Positions 1-8,970 are shown, counted from the first letter of the stretch. The stretch: 13,687 nucleotides of DNA from Calditrichota bacterium (GCA_013152765.1 JAADFT010000555.1:1-13687); one strand, 5' to 3'. The notes: generated from the letters alone by a model not told the origin. A program made the numbers and translations.

Positions 1-862
1 CCTCTTTCAGCGGTTCAATTCCGTCGATCTCTTTCAGCTTTTCCGTGAGGTAGGTGGCGTTCTCCTGCCGCGTCCGGAGCTGCCACTCGTAGCGTGAAAA
101 TTGCGCCAGCAACACCGCGCCCTGGAACTCGGTCATTCGGAAGTTACCGCCGTAGTAGAAGTGCTCGTACCACTCGCCGTCCTCGGAACGACCGCAGTTG
201 TGGTGGGAGCGCGCAAATTTGGCCACGGTCTCATCGTTCGTCAGGATGATCCCGCCTTCACCAGCGTTGATGTTCTTCGACGACTGAAAGCTAAACCCGC
301 CAGCGCCTCCGATCGCGCCAACCCGGCGGCCATTCCACTCGGCGCCCCAGGCCTGGGCTGCATCCTCCACCACGAACAGGTCGTGTTTCGCCGCGATTTG
401 CATGATCCGGTCCATGTCTGCAGGTCGGCCAGCAAAATGCACCGGCATGATGCCCCGCACCTCCGGCGTGATGGCTTTCTCCAGCGCCTCCACGTCGATG
501 TTGTACGTTTCGGGATCGATGTCCACGAACTTCGGCACTCCACGGGCCTCCAGCACCGCCGTAGCCGTGGCGATGAACGTGTAGGCCGGCACCAGCACCA
601 CATCGCCCGGACGAATGCCAACTGCGAGTAGAGCCAGGTGCAGCGCTGTGGTACCGCTGTTCACGGCGATCCCGTACTTCGCCTCCTGAAATGCCGCGAA
701 CTTCTCTTCGAACTCCGCAACCCGTTCGCCCTTCAGACGACCCCACTTGCCGCTCTTCACAACTTCAACCAGGTTGTCAATTTCCTCCTGTCCCCAAACA
801 GGCCAGGAAGGAAAAGGTTTCTGACGCACCGGCGTTCCACCGCGCACAGCAAGCTTGCCCAT
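1..862 (-). CDS. DegT/DnrJ/EryC1/StrS family PLP-dependent aminotransferase (C-terminus cut by window edge)
   Basis: A sugar or cyclitol aminotransferase that uses pyridoxal phosphate to transfer an amino group, usually from glutamate or glutamine, to a keto-sugar in the cytoplasm. The gene starts at ATG 862 behind a clear GGAGGTG ribosome site and stays open to base 1, giving 287 codons of an expected 370-430. Family hallmarks are visible: NSGTTALHLAL (residues 68-78, cofactor phosphate binding), PAYTFIATA (92-100), VVEDAAQAWGA (164-174, Asp167 facing the pyridine nitrogen) and SFQSSKNINAGEGG, where Lys196 should be the Schiff-base lysine. The N-terminus (LAVRGGTPVR) resembles the subgroup often annotated as glutamine:scyllo-inositol or AHBA-type aminotransferases and encoded beside Gfo/Idh dehydrogenases. 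It lies 101 bases downstream of the HAD gene, with no terminator seen between them. The family call is firm; the substrate is unknown. Confidence 0.95.
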   Translation of the reverse strand, partial: MGKLAVRGGTPVRQKPFPSWPVWGQEEIDNLVEVVKSGKWGRLKGERVAEFEEKFAAFQEAKYGIAVNSGTTALHLALLAVGIRPGDVVLVPAYTFIATATAVLEARGVPKFVDIDPETYNIDVEALEKAITPEVRGIMPVHFAGRPADMDRIMQIAAKHDLFVVEDAAQAWGAEWNGRRVGAIGGAGGFSFQSSKNINAGEGGIILTNDETVAKFARSHHNCGRSEDGEWYEHFYYGGNFRMTEFQGAVLLAQFSRYEWQLRTRQENATYLTEKLKEIDGIEPLKE

Positions 863-963
863 CTCCACCTCCGCAGTTTCCGTGTTCTTTCAGCGGCACC
901 TTGTTTCGGGGCCGCTTTCCTCGCTCACTGCACTTTCCAAACAGGTCTTCTGTCGCCCGAACT

Positions 964-1593
964 TCACAACTCACAACCGTGCGACCGCACGGCCTCAAGA
1001 ATGCTACGGTCCGGTCGGTACAACAGCGTGTGCATGCCCACCTCGGCTGCAGCACGCACATTCTCTTCCAAATCGTCGACGTACAGTGCCTCGGGAGGTT
1101 CGACACCAGCTTTTTCGAGAGCGACCTCGAACATCTTTCGGTCCGGCTTGATCGCGCCAACCTCGTACGACAGAACCAGCTCGTCGAACAGACGTCCGAT
1201 GCCAAACGTCCGGTCAATGTGACGCCAGTGAAGCGGATCGGTATTCGACACCAGGACCAGGCGAAACCGTCCTCGCAAACGCTCGAGCTCTTCCACGGCC
1301 TTGGGGTTAAGCCAGAAGTTGTCCTCCCAAACCCGTACGAACTCCTCGAAGGGTACCTCTACCTCCAGCAACTCCTTCGTCCGTTGGAAGAATTCCTCCG
1401 GCCCCAGCTCGCCACGCTCGAAACTAAAAAGCTCTTCCAGAAAGGCAGGTCCGACCTCCGGCTCCTCCAGACTGCGTCGAGCAATCCCCTCCAGCCTTTT
1501 TCTGATCGTCTCCTCGTCGAACAAAGCGATCACACCGCCGAGGTCGCACAGGACCGCCTTCAACTCACACGTTTTCTTGCCTTTTGAACCCAC
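964..1593 (-). CDS. HAD-superfamily hydrolase, YihX-like sugar phosphatase type
   Basis: A cytoplasmic haloacid-dehalogenase-fold phosphatase of 209 residues, a normal length for subfamily IA. Motif I is AVLCDLGGV with nucleophile Asp17; motif II is LVLVSNT with Ser116; motif III is GAIKP with Lys149; motif IV is YVDD with Asp173/Asp174. The usual second Asp of motif I (DxD) is Gly19, as in E. coli YihX, a glucose-1-phosphate phosphatase that also reads DLG. A helical cap lies between about residues 25 and 105. I chose the GTG at 1593 because GAAGGAG sits five bases upstream. An in-frame ATG at 1638 would add 15 residues with no family resemblance and a weaker ribosome site. It is followed by the aminotransferase gene and preceded by the strong terminator of the receptor operon, so it probably has its own promoter. 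A sugar-phosphate substrate is inferred from family and neighbours. Confidence 0.9.
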   Translation of the reverse strand: MGSKGKKTCELKAVLCDLGGVIALFDEETIRKRLEGIARRSLEEPEVGPAFLEELFSFERGELGPEEFFQRTKELLEVEVPFEEFVRVWEDNFWLNPKAVEELERLRGRFRLVLVSNTDPLHWRHIDRTFGIGRLFDELVLSYEVGAIKPDRKMFEVALEKAGVEPPEALYVDDLEENVRAAAEVGMHTLLYRPDRSILEAVRSHGCEL

Positions 1594-1913
1594 ACAAACT
1601 CCTTCACTAACAGCTCGGTTGTCTACGCAAGACACCACTCCACCGCAATCTCGTTCTCCCCAAAAAGGGCAAATTCCACAGCCCTCTCGCTAGCACGGCT
1701 TGTACAAACAGTTGCCCGGACTCCATTTCTCGGCTGAATCACGGTTCAAAGGTAACAACAGCAGCCCACTAATTCAAGCCTAAACTCCACTGCAACCACG
1801 AATTTCGCTACGCCTGTTTTCCCTTTCGGGCGGTGCGTTTTGCGCCCGGCTCATTAAAAAAGCCGCCGAGCCAGAGCCCGGCGGCTTTTTCACACACACA
1901 GCCGGAATGGCTC
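1594..1913. other. Intergenic region between the receptor operon and the HAD gene
   Basis: About 320 bases without a convincing gene. The right end carries the strong terminator at 1856-1890. The remainder is the probable 5' region of the HAD/aminotransferase unit on the minus strand. The best promoter match I can find there is TTGAAT, a 17-base spacer and TACCTT, around 1740-1775 on the minus strand. It is weak and I do not annotate it separately. No repeats or RNA gene were recognised. Confidence 0.6.
1856..1890 (-). terminator. Rho-independent terminator of the receptor/secreted protein/PorV operon
   Basis: An inverted repeat, AGCCGCCG (1861-1868) with CGGCGGCT (1879-1886), around a 10-base loop, extended by A/T pairing to a 12-bp stem. 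Read on the minus strand it ends in a run of T and lies about 25 bases after the PorV stop codon. A T run also follows on the plus strand, so it could act both ways, but no plus-strand gene needs it. Confidence 0.9.
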
Positions 1914-2907
1914 TTAGAACTCCAGACGCAAGGTGAACCGGTGAGTGTTGTCGAACACGCCGAAATCGGTGAACGCGTAGTCCAGATTCACCTTGTGTTC
2001 ACCAAGCATCGGCAGGCGCAGGCCAACACCAAAGGACGCGCCTTCGTCCGACGTCTTGATGTGGTTCCGGTCCTTCACGCCGGAGTAGTTGAACTTGTAC
2101 CCGCCACGCAACGCGAGCCAGTCCTGGAACGTCCACTCCATGCCCGCAAAGTACAGCTGGGCAGAATCCTGAGGTTTGGTGGCGTCCACCAGGACCTTCC
2201 ACGCAGCGTTCTCTTCACGCGCCAGGCTCATCGACGCGCCGATCGAGAACGTCAGCGGGATCGGCACGGCGATCGCGAAGTACTGCACGTCGCCGCCCAG
2301 GTTGTTCAACCGAGCGCCCAGGGTGAGGTCACGGAACCCGGTCTCGTAGATGGCGCCGAAGTCGAACGCCACCACGCCAACCGACTGGTCGTCGATGTGC
2401 TCACGCAGGTACTTCACGTTCGCACCCATGCGGAACCGGTCCGTGAACCTCTTCGAGTACGAGGCGATCAGGGCGAGATCGTAGTAGCTGTACGTTGCCG
2501 ACGTCGCCTGGTCGATTTGTGCGTACTCGAAGCCCGGAGGCGCAATGTCGCGGTCCGCCGGGATGTCGCCGATGCCCATGTAGATGAAGGACACCGAACG
2601 TTCCCAGATTGCCAAAGCCATGCGTGATGGCAGCAGCCTCGTGGTCAAGGCTGATGATCCATTTGTTGTGTGACAGCGCGACCTGGGTCACGCCAGCCTC
2701 AACATCAATGCCAGCGGGATTCCAGAACATCGCGTTCGCGTCGCCATGGATAGTCGTCACGGCAGAACCCAGGGCAACCATGCGCGCGCCGACCCCGATC
2801 TTGAGGAACGGCATGCCGTTGATGCCGGCCTTGCGCACGGCCGCCTCGCTCATGCCGACCATCCCAAGCAAGGCGATCATCGTGAAAATCAACACCTTTC
2901 GCGCCAT
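1914..2907 (-). pseudogene. PorV/PorQ-family outer-membrane protein gene with a frameshift
   Basis: Encodes a beta-barrel protein of the PorV/PorQ family; PorV is the type IX secretion shuttle that carries cargo to the cell surface. The start is ATG 2907, behind AAGGAGA. Residues 1-22 form a signal peptide ending SEA, followed by the family N-terminal signature FLKIGVGARMVALGSA (34-49) and MFWNPAGID (60-68). That frame then leaves homology-like sequence after LGTFGV (about residue 106, base 2590), while the next frame supplies SFIYMGIGDIP onward to FTLRLEF at 1914, an outer-membrane-type aromatic end. The span is 994 bases, one more than a multiple of three. Joined, the product is about 331 residues, normal for the family. 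Loss of a TC pair (GTCTCC to GTCC) would explain the break and restore GTFGVSFIYMG. It is third in the operon, 63 bases after the secreted-protein gene. The break could be a real mutation or a sequencing/assembly error; I cannot tell which. Confidence 0.85.
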
Positions 2908-2970
2908 TCTATCTTCTCCTTGAAATGGTCATCAAACTCTTCTCTACACAAGCGACCTGCAGCCGCTCCG

Positions 2971-5544
2971 TTACCTCAAGATCGAGAACACGCCGTGTTG
3001 CTTGCCGCCCTTGAATTCTGCGACCCAGATGTACACGCCGCTGGCCACCTCGGAACCGTCCTTCGAGTGCAGATCCCAGAAGTACGTTCCATTCGTCGGA
3101 TCCTCGGCCCGGAAGTCGATCTTGTCGATCACCTGGCCAGACACGTCGAAGATCCAGATCGTGCACTCAGCAGGCAGGTTGAAGAAGAACACACCGTGGA
3201 TGGCCGCGTCGTGGAAAGCCGCCCGTTTGTACGGATTTGGCCGTACCCGGATCTGCCGCTGGCCCGTTTCGAGCAGCGAGGTGTCCAGCGGGCGGGAAAC
3301 CAGCACGAAGTCCACACCCAGCGCTTTGCGTTTCGCCAGATCGCTCGGCGGCGGGTAGTAGGCGTGCTTGAACGCCCACGGCCAGGTGCCTTCCCAGTAA
3401 GCCGAACGGCCGTTCACGTTCACTTTTCCAGTCTCGAGCCAGGTGTACTGGCCCAGATCGCCAAGGCTGCCCGTCTCTTTCTTGTACGCAGCCACGTAGT
3501 AGTAGAACGTGAAGCCGAGCAGCGTGCCAGGTGTGTTGTCTTCCCAGGCGTACTTGTACGTCTTGCTGTCGCTGTCGGGATTCAGGTACTGATCAAGTTC
3601 GTCCTTCTTCACGACATGCACCAGGTAGTACGGACCCCAGTGCTCGCCCTGCTGCTCCTTGATGAACGTGTTGATGGCGTCCTCAGAAAGCAGCGGGTTG
3701 TACGGCATCGGCTTGGCCTGCTGGGCCTCGATGTCGCCGTTGTTGTCGAAGGTTTCCGGATCCACGGTCCAGTAGGTGTCCGCGGTCGGCGTACCTTTCT
3801 CCAGCGGGTTGTAGCGCGGCCACGCCCGGCATTTGTAGATCTTGTAGCCGTCGGCATCCGGCACGTCTTCCCATTTGATCCAGGGCTTCACGGCCGGGGA
3901 AACGTCCACTTTGATGTCCGGAACCTTCGGCGGCTCAGGCACGCTGTAGCTGCCGTCAGCCTGCATGCTGGCGTAGACGGCACGCGCAGCTTTCATGGCC
4001 GCCCGGGCACCCATCAGCCGGAAACCGGCGCCACGAGCCCAGTACACGCGGATCCGCTCGCCCACTTCCAGCGAGAAAGGACCGATGCTGGTCCAGGGCT
4101 CGTTGCCGTTGAAGCGGTACTCGCCCGTGATTCCACGGGTCAGAACGCCCGGCTCCAGCGGACGGCCCGTTTCCGGATCCATCGGGCACACGCCGTAGCT
4201 CTTGCCGTTTACCACAACTTCCTGCGGCTCGGCGAACATGTAGGCGCCGTACTGGTGGCTCTCGTCCGAAGGCTGCTGCCACTGGGCAGGATCCTTCGGC
4301 ACAAACGTGGTGATGTCGCCAGGCGTGCCCGAAGCGAACAGACGCGGATTCGGCGAAAGGTCGAACGAGGTTTTGTCGCGGCCTTTACCGCCGTCCACGT
4401 AGAACGTACCGGTACCGCAGATGTGCACGCCCTTGGGGCTGTAGTCGTTGACGTTGTTCATACCGCTCTGAACCGTGCGGAACCAGCCGCGCTGCTGGCC
4501 CGTGCCAACCGCAGGCACGATCTCTTCACCGGCCGCGTCCTTGAAGCACAGGTTCTTGTCGCCGATGATGTTGCCGTTTTCGTCGACCTCCTTCGCACCC
4601 AGGAAGGTGTAACCGGCGTAAATGTCGTGGTACCAGCCGCGGTAGCCAATGCCAGGCATGTCTTCGCGGCCCGGGTCGGAGCCGTAACCCTGCACCGTGA
4701 TGTCCCACGGGTAACCATTTTCGTCCGGGCTGGCGTCGTACGCCCAACCACGGTAGCGGCTGTTCGGGTTCGTGTAGCTCCGGCCACCCCGGGTGTTGAT
4801 CCGGAAGGCGAACACCGTGGCGGAGTAGCTCAGAACCAGGGCGTTGATGCGCTGCCCATGCAGATCCACAGTGCCGTCGCCGTCGATGTCCTGCTCACCC
4901 GTGTTGTAGAACTCGTACTCGACGATGTCGAAATTGTCCAGATTGCCGTACGGCTCAGTCCAGCTGTACACCCGCATTTTCACATCCACGCCGAGCTGGG
5001 TCGGCCAGCCAGCCTCGTAGTAGGCCAGGTTGCGACCATCCTTCAGGACCGATCCCTTCATCGTGATCACGTAGTCGCGATTGGGATCGCCAGCTCCCGG
5101 GATGTTGCGGTTGTAGTGCAGGAAGGCGTAGTGTTTACTTTCGTCGCCGTGCACCTTGGCGTTTATCGCGGCAAAATCGTCGTTGGGATTGAATTCCACC
5201 GCGTACATGTAGTTGCCGAAGTCGAACACGTTCTCGCCAAACGGCCAGCTCCAGGGAGCGTTCCCGAAGTAGCCGCTGGTGACCAGTCGCGTGGTCATGA
5301 ACAGCCAGTTACCACTACCACGTCTGGACGCCGCCGTACCACGAGCGCTGATGTCCTCCTGGTAAGGCAGACGCGGCCACGCGTAGTAGTTAATGTAGTT
5401 GGGTGGCACGTACAGGTCCCAGTGGTCCCCGGCCACGATGACACAGTTTCCGTTGGCATCTTCTGCCACGGACGTGCCGGGAACGAGCCAGAACGCCGCC
5501 ACCAGCAACAAGGCAGCGAAAATTACAATCCTCTTTGTCATCAT
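2971..5544 (-). CDS. Large secreted surface protein with type IX/FlgD-like C-terminal domain
   Basis: A protein of 857 residues that I do not recognise as a named family. A signal peptide (1-27, hydrophobic core IVIFAALLLVAAFWLV, cleavage near SVA) shows export. The body is rich in Trp, Tyr and Gly, as in extracellular binding proteins. DIDGDGTVD (219-227) matches a calcium-binding DxDxDG loop. Residues about 540-710 look like a fibronectin-III-type segment (WIKWEDVPDADGYKIYKC, 555-572). The last 95 residues are a sorting/Ig-like C-terminal domain: VRPNPYKRAAF (767-777), IWIFDVSGQVIDKI (796-809), SGVYIWVAEFKGGKQHGVF (835-853), ending SILR, as in type IX secretion cargo and FlgD-like Ig domains. 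The start is the first of two ATGs, eight bases after AAGGAG. It lies between the TonB receptor (87 bases upstream) and the PorV-family gene, so it is probably the surface partner of both. No catalytic motif was seen. Confidence 0.85.
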   Translation of the reverse strand: MMTKRIVIFAALLLVAAFWLVPGTSVAEDANGNCVIVAGDHWDLYVPPNYINYYAWPRLPYQEDISARGTAASRRGSGNWLFMTTRLVTSGYFGNAPWSWPFGENVFDFGNYMYAVEFNPNDDFAAINAKVHGDESKHYAFLHYNRNIPGAGDPNRDYVITMKGSVLKDGRNLAYYEAGWPTQLGVDVKMRVYSWTEPYGNLDNFDIVEYEFYNTGEQDIDGDGTVDLHGQRINALVLSYSATVFAFRINTRGGRSYTNPNSRYRGWAYDASPDENGYPWDITVQGYGSDPGREDMPGIGYRGWYHDIYAGYTFLGAKEVDENGNIIGDKNLCFKDAAGEEIVPAVGTGQQRGWFRTVQSGMNNVNDYSPKGVHICGTGTFYVDGGKGRDKTSFDLSPNPRLFASGTPGDITTFVPKDPAQWQQPSDESHQYGAYMFAEPQEVVVNGKSYGVCPMDPETGRPLEPGVLTRGITGEYRFNGNEPWTSIGPFSLEVGERIRVYWARGAGFRLMGARAAMKAARAVYASMQADGSYSVPEPPKVPDIKVDVSPAVKPWIKWEDVPDADGYKIYKCRAWPRYNPLEKGTPTADTYWTVDPETFDNNGDIEAQQAKPMPYNPLLSEDAINTFIKEQQGEHWGPYYLVHVVKKDELDQYLNPDSDSKTYKYAWEDNTPGTLLGFTFYYYVAAYKKETGSLGDLGQYTWLETGKVNVNGRSAYWEGTWPWAFKHAYYPPPSDLAKRKALGVDFVLVSRPLDTSLLETGQRQIRVRPNPYKRAAFHDAAIHGVFFFNLPAECTIWIFDVSGQVIDKIDFRAEDPTNGTYFWDLHSKDGSEVASGVYIWVAEFKGGKQHGVFSILR

Positions 5545-5584
5545 CCTCAGCTCTCCTTCGTAGTTCTGGATTGCCTCAGGCCAA

Positions 5585-5601
5585 CGCTCCGTAGTGGAGC
5601 G
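5585..5601 (-). other. Short intercistronic hairpin between receptor and secreted-protein genes
   Basis: CGCTCC (5585-5590) and GGAGCG (5596-5601) form a perfect 6-bp stem with a 5-base loop, 30 bases downstream of the receptor stop. No T run follows on the minus strand, so it is not a normal terminator. It could set mRNA stability or the relative expression of the two genes, or be chance. Confidence 0.35.
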
Positions 5602-5631
5602 CGGGACTACGAACGGCCAACCTTTGCACCC

Positions 5632-8600
5632 TTAGAACGAGAACTCCAGACCGGCCCAAATCGTCCGGGGCTCGCCGTACAGGAGGCGGCCGTAGATGTC
5701 CGTGGGCTGGCGGTACACACCTTCGGGGTAGTGCTCGTCGCCCGTGTTCGGCTTGAGGTCGGGACCCAGCTCCCACAGGGTTTGATCTTTGCCGCCCAGG
5801 AAGGGTGTGTTGGCGTACCCAAGGATGTTCTTCCGGTTCAGCACGTTCCGCACTTCTCCAAACAGATTCGCGCGGAAGTGGCCGGCGAAACGGAACTCCT
5901 TCGAAATCCGGAGATTCCACTGCCAGGTCCAGGGCGCCTGGCCCAGTTTCCGGCTGATCGTGAAGTACGGATCGTTCTCGACGTTCTCCGTCAACTGGTA
6001 GTAGAAGCCACTGGCGGCTTCGACCACGTTGGTCCAGTTCACGCCGTACGGCAGGAACAGCATGATCGTGCCAGCAAAACGATGCGGACGGTCGTAGCCG
6101 CCACTCACCACGTTGCCGGCCCCAGAGCGCATCAGCACGTTGCGCTCGTAGTAGTTGTACTGGTCGATCATGTTCCAGGGCAGATGCGCCATCTTCGCGC
6201 TGTCCACCTTGGTGTTGTAGGCCGTACGGATGGCGCTCCCGGCGCTAACCGGCACCGGTTCCTTGATGTAGGAGTAAGCGTAGCTCAGGCGCAGGCTGGA
6301 CCACTTGCCCGGGCGCTTCACGACGGTGACCTCGATGCCTCGAGAATCCGCGTAGCCCCAGTTGTGGTAGAAGCGCATGCCCGGACCCTTGTACGGGGTC
6401 AACTGGAAGGAGAGTTTGCGGTAGTTCTCGACGTCGCGGTAGTAGCCCGTGATGTCGATGCCGATCATGTCGCTGATGGCGTACTGCAGACCCATCTCGT
6501 AGGCCGTCGCTCTCACGGCGTCCTGCTCCGGCCACACCGTGTCGATGTTCGGCGAAGAGGCGTACTTGCCGAAGTTGATCCACTGGTACAGCGTGGCGAA
6601 GTTCGGGTACTGGAAGAGCTGGCCGAAGCTGTAGTGCATGGCCATCTTGTCGGACACCGGGTGCGACACACCGATTCTGGGGCTGAAGTAGAACTTCCAC
6701 GGGACCTTCTTGCCCCAGGCCGGCCTCAGCTCGACCAGATCGCCCCAGTCATCCGCGATGTAGTCGAACGGGTGAAAATCGTTCTTGAAGCGGTACGTGT
6801 CCGTGTAGTACCCGTCGACGCGCAGGCCGATGTTGATGATCAGGCCCGAGTACTCGATCCGGTCCTGAATGTACCCGGCCACTTCCATCGGGTTGAAATC
6901 GAAGTAATCAACCCAGAAACGCGAGTACGGGTACTTGACACCAGCACCGCCCAGCGGCGACTCGATGTGCCGACGGCTGACGCTGTGGTAACGGAACAGC
7001 ACACCAGCCTTGATCTGGTGGTTGTAGGTCACCTGGCTGGTGATGTCCGCCTTCAAAGAGGTGGTGTTCCGCTTGGTGTAGGAGTACAGCGGGGTCGGGT
7101 AGGCAGAACGGTACCAGCCGTCCTGTCCGGCGAATTTCAGCTTGGCATCGTTGATGCCCGACTCGGGATCCGTTTCCGAGTAGAAGAACACCCGGTAATT
7201 CGGATCGCCAAAGTGCCCGTACACGTAGCCGTCAGCCGAACCGCGCTTGATGTAGCTGCGCACCTTCTTGATGCTGCCGTCCTCGTTGTAGAGCGTGTCG
7301 TACTTCAGCGTGCCGCCGACGTACTTCAGGAAGTCGTCTCGGCTCTCGAAAGTGATGAAATCGCCCTTCTCGTCGATCTCACACATGCCGTCGCCGTCGT
7401 CATCCGGGTAGCCGATCCAGGAGCTCTTGTTCGCCTGGCTTACGACCACCTCGTAGAACGTGCGGGGTGACAGCGTGTGCGTCCATTTCAGGTAGCCCAC
7501 CAGGCCAAGGTCTTTGTACCTGGGAGCACCTTCCATGTAGTATTTCCACTTCGGGTTGTATTTCCAGTTCACGAAGTTGAACAGCTTGCCGCCGTCCGTG
7601 ACCTGCAGGAAACCGGTCAGTTTCTTGCTCGGGCTGAAGTTGTAGTGGACCTTGCCACTCAACGTGATGTGATCTTCAACCTCGAACGGCAGGCCGCTCA
7701 GGTAGTGATTGTAGCCAGCCGTGATGAAGAAACCGCCTTTGTCGGTGAAAGGTAGCGGTCCGCTCAGGTTGGCTTCGATGTCGTACGGACGACCGATTCC
7801 GCTGGAGTCCGCCGGGTCGTAGTAGTAGCGATCCCTGGCGATATCAGGGGTCCAGGTCATCAGCCGGGCTTTCCGTGCTGAGGCCGCGTCTCCGGCATCG
7901 GCGGCAGCCTGGTAGCGTTTCCGTTCCGTGTCGTAGCCGTAGAAAGTCTCGGTCTCTCCCGGGAACTTGTAGTCCCAGTAGATGTTGCTGCCCACGTTGT
8001 GGATGCCGCTGGTGACCAGCGAACGCGCGAAGATCTTTCCTGAGTAGGTCTTGCCACCTTCTTTGGTCACCAGGTTCACGATACCGGCCGTCGCGCTCGG
8101 GTACTCAGCCGTGAAGATTCCGGCGTACACGTCGAGCTCTTGCACCTGGCTCTGGTTGACGTGCACCGCCATGGCCTCTTTGGCCTCCGATTCACGGTAA
8201 GCCGTGTAGGCGTGACCAACCTCGCCACCGAACGCGCCCGTACCGGCCGAGTAGTACGTGTCCGTCACGTCGACACCGTCGATCACGTAGCGGGTCTCGT
8301 ACTTCTGACCGCCGCGGATGTAGCCGCGGAAATTGCTGGCCGTCGTCTCGACGATGTCCATGACGCCCGCGACCGGAAGCGTGTTGTTCAGTTCTTCCAC
8401 GCCCACCACCGACTTGCTGTGGGTCAGCGTTTTCTCCACGAGCGGTCGCTGAGCGACCACCGTGACAGCTTCACCCTCAATGACGGTGGGTTCGAGGGAG
8501 AAATTCACTTCCGTGGTCGCGTCCACTTCCACGCGGACACCTGTCTTTGTGACGCTGCGGTAGCCGATGTACCGCGCCTGCAGCGAGTACGTGCCAGGTG

Positions 8601-8823
8601 GTACGTTCAGGATGAAGTACCGCCCCTGCTCGTCCGTGCTGGCACCCATCTGGGTCCCAACGATGACGATGTTCACTCCCGGCAGCGGTTCACCCGTTCG
8701 GGCGTCCTTGACTGTCCCCGCAATCTTGCCGCGCGTGCCTGCCATGGCACCGCCTACAAGAATGCCGAAGACGAGAATTCCGACCGCTGCGGCGAACCAG
8801 CGTCTCTTGACCGCCTTGACCAT
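5632..8823 (-). CDS. TonB-dependent outer-membrane receptor with carboxypeptidase-regulatory-like N-terminal domain
   Basis: A 1063-residue outer-membrane active transporter powered through TonB. A signal peptide (1-28, ending GAMA) leads to a carboxypeptidase-regulatory-like beta-sandwich (about 31-112: IAGTVKDARTGEPLPGVNI, TDEQGRYFILNVPPGTYSL). A TonB-box-like EAVTVVAQRP (118-127) follows, then the plug, with FRGYIRGGQKYETRYVIDGV (165-184). The remainder is the beta-barrel, ending WAGLEFSF with the aromatic C-terminus of outer-membrane proteins. DDDGDGMCEIDE (474-485) fits an EF-hand-type calcium loop and probably lies in an extracellular loop. I chose ATG 8823 because GGGAGGAG lies seven bases upstream; the frame extends to 8934, but that extension would hide the signal peptide and overlap the leader. 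It is the first gene of the operon. No SusD gene accompanies it, so SusC identity is not supported. The substrate is unknown. Confidence 0.95.
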   Translation of the reverse strand: MVKAVKRRWFAAAVGILVFGILVGGAMAGTRGKIAGTVKDARTGEPLPGVNIVIVGTQMGASTDEQGRYFILNVPPGTYSLQARYIGYRSVTKTGVRVEVDATTEVNFSLEPTVIEGEAVTVVAQRPLVEKTLTHSKSVVGVEELNNTLPVAGVMDIVETTASNFRGYIRGGQKYETRYVIDGVDVTDTYYSAGTGAFGGEVGHAYTAYRESEAKEAMAVHVNQSQVQELDVYAGIFTAEYPSATAGIVNLVTKEGGKTYSGKIFARSLVTSGIHNVGSNIYWDYKFPGETETFYGYDTERKRYQAAADAGDAASARKARLMTWTPDIARDRYYYDPADSSGIGRPYDIEANLSGPLPFTDKGGFFITAGYNHYLSGLPFEVEDHITLSGKVHYNFSPSKKLTGFLQVTDGGKLFNFVNWKYNPKWKYYMEGAPRYKDLGLVGYLKWTHTLSPRTFYEVVVSQANKSSWIGYPDDDGDGMCEIDEKGDFITFESRDDFLKYVGGTLKYDTLYNEDGSIKKVRSYIKRGSADGYVYGHFGDPNYRVFFYSETDPESGINDAKLKFAGQDGWYRSAYPTPLYSYTKRNTTSLKADITSQVTYNHQIKAGVLFRYHSVSRRHIESPLGGAGVKYPYSRFWVDYFDFNPMEVAGYIQDRIEYSGLIINIGLRVDGYYTDTYRFKNDFHPFDYIADDWGDLVELRPAWGKKVPWKFYFSPRIGVSHPVSDKMAMHYSFGQLFQYPNFATLYQWINFGKYASSPNIDTVWPEQDAVRATAYEMGLQYAISDMIGIDITGYYRDVENYRKLSFQLTPYKGPGMRFYHNWGYADSRGIEVTVVKRPGKWSSLRLSYAYSYIKEPVPVSAGSAIRTAYNTKVDSAKMAHLPWNMIDQYNYYERNVLMRSGAGNVVSGGYDRPHRFAGTIMLFLPYGVNWTNVVEAASGFYYQLTENVENDPYFTISRKLGQAPWTWQWNLRISKEFRFAGHFRANLFGEVRNVLNRKNILGYANTPFLGGKDQTLWELGPDLKPNTGDEHYPEGVYRQPTDIYGRLLYGEPRTIWAGLEFSF

Positions 8824-8932
8824 GTCGTTTCTCCTCCCTAAAGTCAACTTCCCACGAGACCGACAAACACAAAACAAGTAGCTTCCTACCACCTCCTTTC
8901 CGACTTTTGCAGGTTCAAACTCTCCCTGAAAC

Positions 8933-8970
8933 AAAAAAGCGCACGCTCAGCACGGGCGCTGAGGTGCGCT
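8933..8970 (-). terminator. Intrinsic terminator in the receptor leader (possible attenuator)
   Basis: AGCGCAC (8938-8944) pairs with GTGCGCT (8964-8970) and CTCAGC (8946-8951) with GCTGAG (8958-8963), with one bulged G and a 6-base loop: a 13-bp GC-rich stem. On the minus strand it runs straight into TTTTTT (8938-8933). It is directional, as no T run follows on the plus strand. It lies downstream of the promoter at 9094-9122, so it would interrupt the receptor mRNA unless relieved. Alternatively it ends transcripts from the upstream four-gene operon. Confidence 0.85.

Noticed and set aside
1860..2627. Plus-strand open frame over the PorV gene.
   Set aside because: It is the complement of the barrel coding sequence and begins inside the terminator hairpin; it lacks any motif.
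2746..7470. A stop-free plus-strand frame of 1574 codons antisense to the receptor and surface-protein genes.
   Set aside because: It crosses two genes that have signal peptides, ribosome sites and recognisable domains on the minus strand, plus the gap between them. Its translation is a His/Val/Arg-rich composition with no domain, as expected from GC-biased codon use on the other strand.
5632..8823. Annotating the receptor as SusC.
   Set aside because: No SusD gene lies next to it, and the following gene is a sorting-domain protein of another type. A generic TonB-dependent receptor is all that the sequence supports.
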